Assembly (NCBI GenBank): GCA_910589545.1
Contig: CAJUSY010000023.1
Coordinates: 282,899 to 346,898 of the forward strand
Direction of reading: 5' to 3'
DNA from: Peptoniphilaceae bacterium
GTDB taxonomy: Bacteria > Bacillota > Clostridia > Tissierellales > Peptoniphilaceae
DNA: 64,000 bases
The notes under the pieces are model-generated. The model was not told the origin of the DNA and made no database searches. It saw nothing but the letters and a program-made list of their open reading frames with translations. This document shows, in pieces, positions 35,514 to 45,043 of the stretch. The position numbers were made by a program, and so were the translations under genes. Positions within the stretch are counted from its first letter, which is position 1, and every line of letters begins with the position of its first letter.

Positions 35514-35966
35514 TTACTTAATTACATTCAATACTCCCATTGTTGAAAGCATCACGATAGTTCCCGCTGTTATTACTCCCAAAGTTATTGGAAGCATGCT
35601 TTTTTTAGGTGTCAATCCCAAAAATGATGCCACCAATGCGCCAGTCCAAGCGCCTGTTCCTGGAAGGGGAATTGCCACCAAAATATATAGCCCCAATTTT
35701 CCGTATTTGTCGATCGTTTTGCTTTTTTCTTGTGCTTTTTTGTTAATCCAATCCACAAATGGTTTGAAAGTGTCGATTGTATCCAACCATTGTAAGACTT
35801 TTTGTGTCAACAAAATCAAAAATGGTATCGGCAAGATGTTACCTATAACAGACAAGAAGAAAGCCAATGCCGGGTTGATGTTATTTGCAAGTGCGTAAAT
35901 CATCGAACCTCTGATTTCCAAAACGGGAAGCATGGACAATATTAACATATAAATTATTTTATTCAT
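35514..35966 (-). CDS. Small multidrug export-like membrane protein (COG2426 type)
   Basis: This 150-residue membrane protein has PVLEIRGSMIYAL near the start and the loop VAIPLPGTGAWTGALVASFLG, the signature of the Sm_multidrug_ex family (PF06695), a DedA-like fold. Function as an exporter is by annotation tradition only. It lies 15 bp downstream of a HAD hydrolase on the same strand. Confidence 0.85.
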   Translation of the reverse strand: MNKIIYMLILSMLPVLEIRGSMIYALANNINPALAFFLSVIGNILPIPFLILLTQKVLQWLDTIDTFKPFVDWINKKAQEKSKTIDKYGKLGLYILVAIPLPGTGAWTGALVASFLGLTPKKSMLPITLGVITAGTIVMLSTMGVLNVIK

Positions 35967-35981
35967 TTATTAATTATTCTC

Positions 35982-36632
35982 CTATTTGAACAAATCGTAG
36001 TCCAAATCATCGTAAGATTCGATGTATTGTTCCACTTTTTCATCAATTATATCATAATCATTAACAGTGGATTCATCAATTATTCCCACGATTTTAAATC
36101 CCATTTTGTCGACCGTATCGATGCAGTACAATGCATCTTCAAATACGATTGTGTTTTCCACATTTGAACCCAATTTATCCATTGCACTCTTCCAGTATTC
36201 GTCTTCATACTTGTGGTAACCCACCGATTTACAAGTTTGCACGAATTCAAAATAATCAAGTATTCCTTGCTTTTCAAGAGCAGGAATTGCCAAGTGGTCT
36301 TCAGTAGCCGTGGCAACACACATTTTAATTCCCATTGATTTTAGTTTTTCGAGCATATCCACAACGCCCGGTTTCAAATCAAATTCGTTCATATATCCGT
36401 TTCTAATTGTGTAATATATAAAGTTCAAACCATCGTCTGTGGTTTTTTTGATGTCAAAAGTTTCGTGAATGTAGTCTATGGATGTCAAAAGCGTTTTGGT
36501 TTTGATTTTTTTGATAAAATCATCGTCTGGTGTTATTCCCAAATTTTTCATGTAATCTAGTATAACTCTGTTCCATTTGTACATGGAGTTAATCAAAGTT
36601 CCATCCATATCAAAAATTGCGTATTTAATCAT
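35982..36632 (-). CDS. HAD-superfamily hydrolase (beta-phosphoglucomutase-like)
   Basis: This 216-residue phosphatase has HAD motif I DMDGTLINS (residues 8-16), motif II CVATATEDH and the later motif III/IV Lys and acidic region VFEDALYCIDT. The four-helix cap inserted after motif I fits the PGM-like subclass. The natural substrate, a sugar phosphate or phosphoglycolate, cannot be told. First gene of a two-gene minus-strand unit. Confidence 0.9.
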   Translation of the reverse strand: MIKYAIFDMDGTLINSMYKWNRVILDYMKNLGITPDDDFIKKIKTKTLLTSIDYIHETFDIKKTTDDGLNFIYYTIRNGYMNEFDLKPGVVDMLEKLKSMGIKMCVATATEDHLAIPALEKQGILDYFEFVQTCKSVGYHKYEDEYWKSAMDKLGSNVENTIVFEDALYCIDTVDKMGFKIVGIIDESTVNDYDIIDEKVEQYIESYDDLDYDLFK

Positions 36633-36737
36633 AAATTCATCCTTTCATTTATATTTAGATTTTAGTATATGGGGTATGTAAAGTCAATCAAAATCCAGTG
36701 TTTTTACGTATTTTACAAATATTTTATTTTTATAAAA

Positions 36738-36766
36738 TTGAAAAATTATTGGGAAAACCATATAAT
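36738..36766 (+). promoter_or_regulatory. Promoter of the aminopeptidase-pepF operon
   Basis: TTGAAA (36738-36743), 17 bases, TATAAT (36761-36766), followed 28 bases later by the ATG with GAGGAGG. Confidence 0.85.
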
Positions 36767-36793
36767 ATTATTAGTGATACGAGGAGGAATAAT

Positions 36794-38026
36794 ATGGAAA
36801 ATTTTGACAAAAAACTAAACAATTACGCAAGATTAATTATCGAAAAAGGAATCAATGCAAACGATAGACCACTTGTAATTCGTTGTGCAGTTGAAAGAGC
36901 TGACTTTGCTAGACTTTTGGTGAAATACGCTTATGAAAAAGGCTGCAGCGAAGTTATTATGGAATGGAATGACGATGCAATCAACAGAATGTACTACGAA
37001 AACGCATCAGAAGAAGCGTTGAAGGACTTTCCAGATTTTATCGTTGAAAAATCCAAATACTATTTTGAGAAAAAGGCAGGGGTAATATCTGTATCTTGCC
37101 AAGATCCTGAAAACTTGAAGGGCGTGGACCCTGACAGAGTTCAAATGAGATCCAAGGTTTCTGCTGAAAAGATGAAACCAATTCAAAAATACACAATGAA
37201 CGACATCAACAGCTGGTGTGTTGTCGCAGCTCCAAGTGTTGGATGGGCGAAGAGAGTGTTCCCAGAACTTTCAGAACAAGAAGCTGTAGAAAAATTGTGG
37301 GATCAAATCTTCAAGGCGACTCGTTCTGACACAGAAGATCCTATCAAAGCGTGGGATGAACATTTGGATACAATGAACAAACACGCAGAGTTTATGAACA
37401 AGCACCAATTCGTGAAGCTTCACTACACAAACTCATTGGGAACTGATTTGACAATCGAACTTCCAAAAGGACACGTGTGGATAGCTGCACAATCCACAGA
37501 TAATTACGGAAATGATTTCGTGCCAAACATTCCAACAGAAGAAGTGTTCACAGCTCCTAACAGAGACAAGGTAAACGGCGTTGTGTACAGCACTAAGCCT
37601 TTGAATTACGGTGGCAACACTATCGACAAGATGAGATTTGAATTTAAGGATGGAAAAGTTGTGGATTTCGATGCAGAAATTGGCAAGGAAACTTTGAAGA
37701 ATATGTTCGATACTGATGAAAATGGAAAATATTTGGGAGAAGTGGCACTTGTTCCTTATGAATCACCAATTTCCAAATCAAACGTCACACTCATCAAAAC
37801 ATTGTACGACGAAAACGCATCATGTCACCTTGCATTCGGCCAAGCTTATCCAACTTGTGTAGAAGGCGGAGTTGACATGAATGAAGATGAATTGAAGGAA
37901 AATGGAATCAACGATTCATTGATTCACGTGGATTTCATGGTTGGTTCAGAAGACATGAGAATAGTTGGAACTACAGCTGATGGCAAAGAAGTAGAAGTAT
38001 TTAAGGAAGGAAACTGGGCAATCTAA
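36794..38026 (+). CDS. Aminopeptidase, M29 family (AmpS/PepS type)
   Basis: This 410-residue metallo-aminopeptidase is for short peptides. The C-terminal catalytic half has the M29 motifs: NSLGTDL, a conserved His-x5-Tyr (CHLAFGQAYP) and HVDFMVGSEDM with the His/Asp ligands. ATG 36794 follows GAGGAGG; the longer in-frame start at 36698 lies before the promoter and is rejected. It overlaps pepF by one base (TAATG), a peptide-utilisation operon, fitting an amino-acid-fermenting anaerobe. Confidence 0.93.
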   Translation: MENFDKKLNNYARLIIEKGINANDRPLVIRCAVERADFARLLVKYAYEKGCSEVIMEWNDDAINRMYYENASEEALKDFPDFIVEKSKYYFEKKAGVISVSCQDPENLKGVDPDRVQMRSKVSAEKMKPIQKYTMNDINSWCVVAAPSVGWAKRVFPELSEQEAVEKLWDQIFKATRSDTEDPIKAWDEHLDTMNKHAEFMNKHQFVKLHYTNSLGTDLTIELPKGHVWIAAQSTDNYGNDFVPNIPTEEVFTAPNRDKVNGVVYSTKPLNYGGNTIDKMRFEFKDGKVVDFDAEIGKETLKNMFDTDENGKYLGEVALVPYESPISKSNVTLIKTLYDENASCHLAFGQAYPTCVEGGVDMNEDELKENGINDSLIHVDFMVGSEDMRIVGTTADGKEVEVFKEGNWAI

Positions 38027-39822
38027 TGGATATACTAAAATACTGCAAAAGAGAAGAAGCAGACCCACAATACATGTGGGATTTGTCTGCATTATATAAA
38101 ACAGAAGAAGAATTCGAAAAAGCAGTGAAAACAATTGATTTGATGGCAGATGATTTCAAGAAAAATTACGAAAACAAACTCAAATCAGCAGACATCATCA
38201 AAAATGCCATGGACGATTATAGAGATATCGTGGCTAATATCGACCGCATCGCACACTACGCATCACTTGATGTGGAAGCAGACGGCCACAACGAAAAATC
38301 CCAAAAAAGAGCCATGGCTACATTTACAAAAATCGCAGACATCGAAAACAAAATGAGCTTTTTTGAAACAGAACTTGTACAAGTTGACGAACAAACACTT
38401 GAAGAAGTGAAAAACGACACCAACAACACAAGATACATCGACGATTTGTTGAAGAAAAAAGAACACATCTTATCCAAAGAAGTGGAAAATGCTATAAGCA
38501 AATTCTCACAAACATTCAGCTCATTCTACGAAATCTACAACACAACGAAAATTCACGACATCACATTCCCTGATTTCGAAGTAAATGGCAAAAAATACGA
38601 AATGACTTACAATTTGTTCGAAGGAGTTTACGACAACGACCCCGACACAGATTTGAGAAGAAAATCATACGAAGTGTTCTACAACGAACTTGCCAAATAC
38701 AAAAACACAACAGCGATGATTTATCTATCACATTGCCAAGCAGAAAAGGCAGAAAGTGAACTTAGAGGATACGACTCAGTAATAGATTTCTTATTAGACA
38801 GACAAAACATCTCTCGTGAATTGTACGACAGACAACTAGATGTAATCATGCAAGAACTTCCTAAACACATGAGAAAATACGCCCAAATCATTAAAAAAGA
38901 ATACGATTTGGACAAAGTTACATTCATGGACTTGAAGCTTGATGTGGAAAACTCATTCTCCAAAAACATTTCAGTAGAAGATGCAAGGAATTTGGTCAAG
39001 GACGGACTATCTATTCTAGGTGAAGATTATTCCAAAATGCTAGATCGTGCATTTGACGAAAAATGGATTGATTTCGTAAACACATTCGGAAAATCAACAG
39101 GAGCATTCTGCGCATCTCCATTCTTGGCACACCCTTATGTGTTGATATCTTGGACTGGCAAACTAACAGAAGCCATCGTATTGTCGCACGAATTGGGACA
39201 TGCAGGACAATCCTACATCTCACAAAAAACACAAAACGTGTTGGACAACGACCCATCAATGTACTTCGTGGAATCACCATCCACAACAAACGAACTCATC
39301 ATGAGCAGATACTTGCTGGAAAAAGCAACAACTGACCAAGAAAGAAGATATTTGTGTGGACAAATAATCTCTAGAACCTACTTCCACAACTTCGTCACAC
39401 ACTTTATCGAAGGATACTACCAAAGAGAAGTGTACAAATTAATCGATAAAAAAGAAGGATTCACAGCAGATGATTTGTCAAGAATCTTCAAAGAAACACT
39501 ACAAAAATTCTGGGGAGAAGACATCGAAATCAACGAAGGATCAGAATTGACATGGATGAGACAACCTCACTACTACATGGGATTGTATCCATACACTTAC
39601 TCCGCAGGACTTACAATCGGAACACAAGTATCCAAAATGATTGTAGAAGAAGGAAAACCAGCAGCAGACAGATGGCTTAAAGCATTGGCATTAGGCTCCA
39701 CAGAAGATTCTGTCGGAATCGCAAAAGCTGCAGGAGTAGACATCACAACAGATAAACCACTCAAAGACACCATCGAATACATCGGTAAAGTAATCGATGA
39801 CATCGAAAAATACGACAAATAA
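38026..39822 (+). CDS. pepF: Oligoendopeptidase F (M3)
   Basis: This 598-residue cytoplasmic zinc peptidase cleaves 7-17 residue peptides. The M3 zinc motif HELGH is at residues 388-392 (LSHELGHAGQ), and the third-ligand Glu is probably in the FVESPSTTNELI segment shortly after. N-terminal helical part as usual. One-base overlap with the M29 aminopeptidase stop. Confidence 0.97.
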   Translation: MDILKYCKREEADPQYMWDLSALYKTEEEFEKAVKTIDLMADDFKKNYENKLKSADIIKNAMDDYRDIVANIDRIAHYASLDVEADGHNEKSQKRAMATFTKIADIENKMSFFETELVQVDEQTLEEVKNDTNNTRYIDDLLKKKEHILSKEVENAISKFSQTFSSFYEIYNTTKIHDITFPDFEVNGKKYEMTYNLFEGVYDNDPDTDLRRKSYEVFYNELAKYKNTTAMIYLSHCQAEKAESELRGYDSVIDFLLDRQNISRELYDRQLDVIMQELPKHMRKYAQIIKKEYDLDKVTFMDLKLDVENSFSKNISVEDARNLVKDGLSILGEDYSKMLDRAFDEKWIDFVNTFGKSTGAFCASPFLAHPYVLISWTGKLTEAIVLSHELGHAGQSYISQKTQNVLDNDPSMYFVESPSTTNELIMSRYLLEKATTDQERRYLCGQIISRTYFHNFVTHFIEGYYQREVYKLIDKKEGFTADDLSRIFKETLQKFWGEDIEINEGSELTWMRQPHYYMGLYPYTYSAGLTIGTQVSKMIVEEGKPAADRWLKALALGSTEDSVGIAKAAGVDITTDKPLKDTIEYIGKVIDDIEKYDK

Positions 39823-39824
39823 TA

Positions 39825-39853
39825 AAAATGGCATCGGTATCGGTGCCATTTTA
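39825..39853 (+). terminator. Terminator of the aminopeptidase-pepF operon
   Basis: AAAATGGCATCG pairs with CGGTGCCATTTT (one G-T pair) around a 4-base loop, immediately after the pepF stop. The T run is short. Confidence 0.75.
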
Positions 39854-39867
39854 CATAGGGGGTTCTA

Positions 39868-41169
39868 ATGAACGCAAAATTCAAAAAATTTATGGTGGTA
39901 TGGTTTGGGCAATTTGTGTCGATGCTTGGATCGGGGATTTCATCATTTGGATTATCGTTGTGGATTTTCATGATGACAAAAAGTGCCACGACTTTTGCGA
40001 TGACGTTTTTAGTTCAAATTTTACCGGGAATTATATTTGCACCATTTGCAGGATCAATGGCAGACAGAAAACAACGAAAACATATTATAGTGTTAACCGA
40101 TTCGCTCGATGCTGTACTTAAAGTTATACTTATGATTTTACTTGCGACAGTAAGTATGAAAGTGTGGATGGTGTATCCGTTGACTTTCTTGTCGCAAACT
40201 TTAGGAACATTTCAAAATCCGGCATTCAATGCGACGATTCCACTTCTGGTTGAGAAGAAGGATATTCCAAGAGCAAATGGTTTTATGCAACTTATCAGGG
40301 CGATTCAAAATATGCTTGCGCCGTTGATTGCAGGTGCGCTATTTCCATTTATAGGATTGACGGGATTGTTTGTAATTGATTTTATAAGTTTCTTCGTCGC
40401 TATTTTGACGATTTTACCTCAAAAAATCGAGCAAGAAATCGAAGAAGTCAAGGAATCCAATTTTACCAAGACAATTGTTAGTGATTTGAAAATAGCTTTT
40501 GAAGTGTTAAAACAAAAGCAAGGATTTATACAAATAATTGTTGTGTTTTCAATATTGAATTTCGTCGCAAATATTGCAATGGTATTAGTAGGACCGTTGG
40601 TAATGAGTAATTATGACACGAAAATTTACGGACTTGTAAATTCTGTGTCTGGAATTGCAATGGTGTTAGGTGGAGTAATTTCTGGCGCAATTCCAAGTGA
40701 GAAGAACAAAGTAAGATCGATTTTCCTAAGCCTAATAATTTGCTCTATTGGAATGATAGTAATGGGAATAAATTACAGCTGGATTGTAATAGCTGTGGGA
40801 TTTTTCTTATTTATGATACCGACTCCTTATGCGAATGGAACTTTGGGTTCATTGATGCAATTGAAAATAGAGACAAAAATGCTTGGAAGAGTTGGCTCGT
40901 TGGTCGATTGTTTAATGAAGATTATTACTCCTATAGCGATTATCTTGGCTGGCTTTTTGGCGGATAATGTGTTCAATCCACTTTTAGTAAAGGGCGGCAA
41001 ATTATCTGACACTTTCATAGCAAAAATAATTGGAGTTGGAAATGGCAGAGGAATTGGTCTGTTATTTGTAATTTGTGGAACAATTTTATTAATCATTTGT
41101 GTGTCTATGCTTTTGAATAAAAACATTAACCAACTTGAAGAACTAAACCCAGATGTAATTAATGATTAG
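39868..41169 (+). CDS. MFS exporter (MFS_3/multidrug type)
   Basis: This 433-residue transporter has 12 predicted helices. It begins FMVVWFGQFVSMLGSGISSFGLSLW and has the loop GSMADRKQRKHII (the MFS motif-A GxxxDRxxRK), found in the macrolide/tetracycline-like MFS_3 (DUF894/Mef) branch. Likely a drug or metabolite exporter; substrate unknown. GGGGG precedes the ATG, and no close neighbour on the same transcript is obvious. Confidence 0.9.
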   Translation: MNAKFKKFMVVWFGQFVSMLGSGISSFGLSLWIFMMTKSATTFAMTFLVQILPGIIFAPFAGSMADRKQRKHIIVLTDSLDAVLKVILMILLATVSMKVWMVYPLTFLSQTLGTFQNPAFNATIPLLVEKKDIPRANGFMQLIRAIQNMLAPLIAGALFPFIGLTGLFVIDFISFFVAILTILPQKIEQEIEEVKESNFTKTIVSDLKIAFEVLKQKQGFIQIIVVFSILNFVANIAMVLVGPLVMSNYDTKIYGLVNSVSGIAMVLGGVISGAIPSEKNKVRSIFLSLIICSIGMIVMGINYSWIVIAVGFFLFMIPTPYANGTLGSLMQLKIETKMLGRVGSLVDCLMKIITPIAIILAGFLADNVFNPLLVKGGKLSDTFIAKIIGVGNGRGIGLLFVICGTILLIICVSMLLNKNINQLEELNPDVIND

Positions 41170-41225
41170 TTTAGTTTAATTGGGGTATAAATACTCTGTA
41201 AGAAATTTTATAGGGGGTAATATTA

Positions 41226-41585
41226 ATGGCTAAATTAACAGAAACAGTTCAATCTGGAGATTGGAAAGATGAAAAACACGTTCCAGTTATTCATATTGAG
41301 AAAAAAGATGACGGATTTAAAGTATGTGCAATAGTTGGCGAAGAAATCGAACACCCAAACACTTTTGAACACCACATTGCATGGATTAAAGTATTCTTCC
41401 AACCAGAAGGAGAAAAATTCCCAATCGAAGTAGGATCTTACCAAGCAGCAGCTCACGGCGAAGGCGAAGTGTTCACTAAACCACACGCTCACGCTTATGT
41501 AAAATCTACAAAACCAGGTAAGGTATTTGCATTAAGTTATTGCAATATCCACGGTTTATGGGAAAGTGCTGAAGAAGTAAAATAG
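41226..41585 (+). CDS. Superoxide reductase (neelaredoxin-type desulfoferrodoxin)
   Basis: This 119-residue enzyme reduces superoxide to peroxide in anaerobes without oxygen release. The iron centre ligands are visible as His18 (KHVP), the His cluster in HPNTFEHH (43-50), and Cys106 with His109 (YCNIHGLW). The N-terminal desulforedoxin rubredoxin-like centre is absent, so this is the one-iron class. It has its own ribosome site (GGGGG) and terminator. Confidence 0.95.
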   Translation: MAKLTETVQSGDWKDEKHVPVIHIEKKDDGFKVCAIVGEEIEHPNTFEHHIAWIKVFFQPEGEKFPIEVGSYQAAAHGEGEVFTKPHAHAYVKSTKPGKVFALSYCNIHGLWESAEEVK

Positions 41586-41598
41586 TTTGATATAAATG

Positions 41599-41624
41599 AG
41601 GACTCTTTGTGGAGTCCTTTTTTT
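41599..41624 (+). terminator. Terminator of the superoxide reductase gene
   Basis: AGGACTC pairs with GAGTCCT around TTTGTG, followed by seven T. Confidence 0.92.
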
Positions 41625-41737
41625 CGTGGGAATGTTGCTTGTGATATGATTTATTGATTATTAAATAAATTTTACATATTATTTTATACAACTTTTGAAT
41701 ATTTGGGTAATAATATAATAATAAAGAGAGGTGTTAG

Positions 41738-43450
41738 ATGAAGAGATTAAGGTTAAGGGGAATTTTAATAATTGCATTTCTTATAATGCTTGTGACATCT
41801 AAGGTTTCACTTGCTGATTCTATAGATTCTATTGATACTAAAGCTGTGATAGAAAAGGATGGCTCCATTTCTATTACGCAGGTGTGGAAAGCAAAACCAG
41901 ATTCTGGTACGGAATTTTTTATTCCTATGCAGAATCTAAATCATATGCAGATTGAGGATTTTACGGTTTCTGATGAAAAGGGGCCGTATGAACTTATGAA
42001 GTCGTGGAATGTGGATGCGAATTTTGACAAGAAAGCTAGAAAGTATGGGATAAATCGCACGTCAGATGGTATTGAATTATGTTTTGGTAAGACTGAGTTT
42101 AAGGATAAGACTTATACGATTCGTTATAAATTTAAAAATGCTGTGACATCTTTTAATGATTATGATGGTTTTAATATTAGATTTGTAAATGATAAGATGG
42201 ATCCTTCTCCTGATAAGGTCAGTCTACAACTTAGCTTATCCAATGGGAAATTGAAAAAGGATAATGCTAAGGTGTGGGGATTTGGTTATGATGGGAATGT
42301 AAATATAGAAAATGGCAAGGTTGTTGCCAAAGCAAAAAAATTTGATTCGTCTAACTATATGAACATAATGCTATCCTTGAATAAGGGAATTATTAGCCCA
42401 AATCATACTTCGAGCAAGAGCATTGATACTTTGGTTAATAAGGCTTTTGAAGGGTCTGATTATTCGTATGATGATTACAAGAACGGAGGAGTTTACGATA
42501 AAGGTGGAACTCCTACAAGCACTATTGATAAAATTTTGGGAGTATTTTCTATTTTAGTGGGCGTAATTGGTGCATCTTTAGGAATATTTGCTGCTGTTAA
42601 TCCAAATAGGAACAAGAATATCAAAAATGTCGGCAAAGTTGACAAAAAAAACCCACAATATCATAGGGAGATTCCTTTTGAAAAGAATTTAATGGCAAAT
42701 TTTTATGCATATAATGGAAAAGAAAATATGGTTGAGAATATATTGTCCGCAACGCTTTTAGTGTGGTTAAGAGATGGCAATATTGATTTTACAACTTCAC
42801 ATGAAAAGTCAGCAATATTACGCAGAGATATCGAAAAATATAATATAGAGATTCTCAAAGAGCCTGAGTTCAATAGCGATTACGAACAATTGTTATTTTC
42901 AAGTTTACAAGAAGCATCAGGAGATGATGTAACTCTGACTGAAAAAGAATATAAGGATTTTCTGAAGGATGACGATGAGTTTTTGGAAAAAATTATTAAA
43001 TCTATTGAAAAAGATGGAAAGAACTTTTTATTAGATAATGAATATATTGAGAATTCACGTGGAATGTTCAGAAAATATTCATATACTCAAAAAGGGCTTG
43101 AAGAAGCAGCATTAATTCCAGCTTTTGAAAGATTTTTAAAAGATTTTACTCTGATTAATGAGCGTGAACCTATAGAAGTAGCTTTATGGGATGAGGTTTT
43201 AATAGGAGCGACGTTGTTTGGAAAAGGCGAAGAAACGTTGAGACAGTTCAAAAAGTTTTATCCAGATTACAAGTTCGGAAGTTTCGATAGAGATATTTAC
43301 ACAAGTTATTGGTATCTAAATCACTTTTCAAATAACACTTACAGTCGTGCAATTGCAAATTCACAAGCAAGTGCTGGATATGGTGGTGGAGCATCAATTG
43401 GCGGCGGTGGCGGATTCTCAGGTGGTGGATCTGGCGGCGGCGGAAGATAA
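41738..43450 (+). CDS. DUF2207 membrane protein with Gly-rich tail
   Basis: This 570-residue protein has a signal peptide (1-27), an outside beta-rich DUF2207 domain (28-240; DTKAVIEKDGSISITQVW near the start), one helix (about 267-288) and a cytosolic part of about 250 residues. It ends in a Gly/Ser tail (GGGASIGGGGGFSGGGSGGG). DUF2207 proteins with such tails are commonly paired with LemA-type proteins, as here 17 bp downstream. Role unknown, suspected in envelope stress. Confidence 0.9.
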   Translation: MKRLRLRGILIIAFLIMLVTSKVSLADSIDSIDTKAVIEKDGSISITQVWKAKPDSGTEFFIPMQNLNHMQIEDFTVSDEKGPYELMKSWNVDANFDKKARKYGINRTSDGIELCFGKTEFKDKTYTIRYKFKNAVTSFNDYDGFNIRFVNDKMDPSPDKVSLQLSLSNGKLKKDNAKVWGFGYDGNVNIENGKVVAKAKKFDSSNYMNIMLSLNKGIISPNHTSSKSIDTLVNKAFEGSDYSYDDYKNGGVYDKGGTPTSTIDKILGVFSILVGVIGASLGIFAAVNPNRNKNIKNVGKVDKKNPQYHREIPFEKNLMANFYAYNGKENMVENILSATLLVWLRDGNIDFTTSHEKSAILRRDIEKYNIEILKEPEFNSDYEQLLFSSLQEASGDDVTLTEKEYKDFLKDDDEFLEKIIKSIEKDGKNFLLDNEYIENSRGMFRKYSYTQKGLEEAALIPAFERFLKDFTLINEREPIEVALWDEVLIGATLFGKGEETLRQFKKFYPDYKFGSFDRDIYTSYWYLNHFSNNTYSRAIANSQASAGYGGGASIGGGGGFSGGGSGGGGR

Positions 43451-43467
43451 ATTTTAAGGAGGAAATT

Positions 43468-44010
43468 ATGGTAATATTAGTAATAATGATTGCATTAGTC
43501 GTGATAATTGCTGTATATTTTATTGCAACTCAGAGAAGTCTTGTAATGACTAAGGAAAATATCGCTAATGCTTTTTCACAAATCAAAGTAAGCCAACAAT
43601 CAAGATTTGACGCTTTGACAGAACTTGCAAAGGCGACAAAAAGTTATTCTGAATACGAATATAAAACTTTGATGGAAGTTATATCTAAGAGACAATCATC
43701 AAACGATATAAAAGGAATTGAAAATAATGAAGAAATCCTAAGGAATCTGTCGGGGAGGATTAACGCATTAGCAGAAAATTACCCTGATTTAAAGGCTTCA
43801 GAAACTTATAAGGAAACAATGCAAAGTATAAACAAATACGAAAACACAGTAAGAACATCCAGAATGGTGTTCAATGATACTGTTACTATTTATAACAGAA
43901 AAGTTAAACAATTTCCAAGCTCTTTGGTGGCTTCAGTTTTAGGATATAAAGCTGAAGAATATTTGGAAATGGACGATTCAAAATCAGATATGCCTAACTT
44001 GGAGTATTAG
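43468..44010 (+). CDS. LemA family protein
   Basis: This 180-residue protein has an N-terminal helix (1-22, outside-facing) then a helical bundle. The LemA hallmarks are KENIANAFSQIKVSQQSRFD near residue 34-52 and a later block ENTVRTSRMVFNDTVTIYNRK, followed by FPSSLVASVLGYK. GGAGG precedes the ATG 17 bp after the DUF2207 gene, and both end at one terminator. It most likely works with the DUF2207 partner. Confidence 0.95.
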   Translation: MVILVIMIALVVIIAVYFIATQRSLVMTKENIANAFSQIKVSQQSRFDALTELAKATKSYSEYEYKTLMEVISKRQSSNDIKGIENNEEILRNLSGRINALAENYPDLKASETYKETMQSINKYENTVRTSRMVFNDTVTIYNRKVKQFPSSLVASVLGYKAEEYLEMDDSKSDMPNLEY

Positions 44011-44021
44011 TTGAAAATTAG

Positions 44022-44046
44022 CCGGGCACTTAGTGTCCGGTTTTTT
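44022..44046 (+). terminator. Terminator of the DUF2207-LemA operon
   Basis: CCGGGCACT pairs with AGTGTCCGG around a short loop, followed by six T. Confidence 0.92.
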
Positions 44047-44093
44047 GTTTTGCGAAAAAGTGTATCCAAATTATACTAAATCAATATTTCAAA

Positions 44094-44107
44094 TTGTGAT
44101 ATAATAC
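44094..44107 (+). promoter_or_regulatory. Extended -10 promoter element of the radical SAM gene
   Basis: ATTGTGATATAATA contains TG-A-TATAAT, about 30 bp before the ATG. The same core occurs before other genes in the window. Confidence 0.7.
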
Positions 44108-44134
44108 TTGTAAAATATCAACAAAGGTGATTTA

Positions 44135-45043
44135 ATGATAGAAGGCTTTTACGATAGATACATGTACACGCCGATGCCAGAAATGCACAATGAAATGATT
44201 CCCGTAACGGTGGGTTGTTCTTACGGCAAATGCATCTATTGTGATTTGAATGTAGGCAAGAAATTCAAGGTTTTCGACATTGAAGATGTGAAAAATTATA
44301 TTAGAGAAAGGAAAGAATTTTACGAAGACAAGAGGTTTACTCCGAAAAAGTTCACGCTTTTGGAGGGCAACGCCTTGTGTTTGAGGAATGATTATTTGAC
44401 AGAAATTCTAAAAGAAATCAAAAAGAACTTTCCGCAGATGAAATACGTGTCGTGTTTTTCCAGAAGTGATGATATTCTCAGAAAAACTGACGAGGAATTG
44501 TTGGAGCTTAAAAATCTGGGACTGAATCGTATTTGTATTGGGATTGAGTCGGGAAGTGATTGGGTGCTTTCTTATCACAAAAAAGGTGTCACATCGAATG
44601 AACAATTGACGGCACTTCATAGGCTCGATGATTTGGGAATAAAATATTCTGTCTACATTATGCTTGGTCTTGGCGGAAAGGATCATTCACGTGAACATAT
44701 AATGAAAACTGCAGAGTTTTTGAACAAGGTGAATCCGTTTGAAATTGTGGTTGTGAATTTGGTTTTGTTTAAGAATGCAAAGCTTGTCGAAAACGTTAGA
44801 AATCACGATTTTAAAAGGGTGTCCATCAGAGAGCAAATCGCTGAGGAGATAATGCTTGTTCAAAATTTGAATATAAGATGCATATATAACGGTACTCACA
44901 AGACTAAGGCTGTGGCTGTGACATCTGTAATTCCAGACAAGAAGGATGAAATTATCGCTGTTTTGAAGCAAAGACTAGAAGATGATGACAAGGAAATGAA
45001 TAAAAAAGAACGTAAAAAGTGGAATAGGTGGGATGAAGGTTAA
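44135..45043 (+). CDS. Radical SAM protein, unknown substrate
   Basis: This 302-residue protein begins with a cluster motif CSYGKCIYCDL (CX4CX2C, slightly unusual against CX3CX2C), near residues 28-39. The TIM-barrel part has GIESGSDWVLSYHKKG and VYIMLGLGGKDHSREH, typical of the Elp3/HemN-like group. The C-terminal 30 residues are basic. Stop overlaps the birA start (TAATG), so the genes are co-translated. Reaction is unknown. Confidence 0.85.
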   Translation: MIEGFYDRYMYTPMPEMHNEMIPVTVGCSYGKCIYCDLNVGKKFKVFDIEDVKNYIRERKEFYEDKRFTPKKFTLLEGNALCLRNDYLTEILKEIKKNFPQMKYVSCFSRSDDILRKTDEELLELKNLGLNRICIGIESGSDWVLSYHKKGVTSNEQLTALHRLDDLGIKYSVYIMLGLGGKDHSREHIMKTAEFLNKVNPFEIVVVNLVLFKNAKLVENVRNHDFKRVSIREQIAEEIMLVQNLNIRCIYNGTHKTKAVAVTSVIPDKKDEIIAVLKQRLEDDDKEMNKKERKKWNRWDEG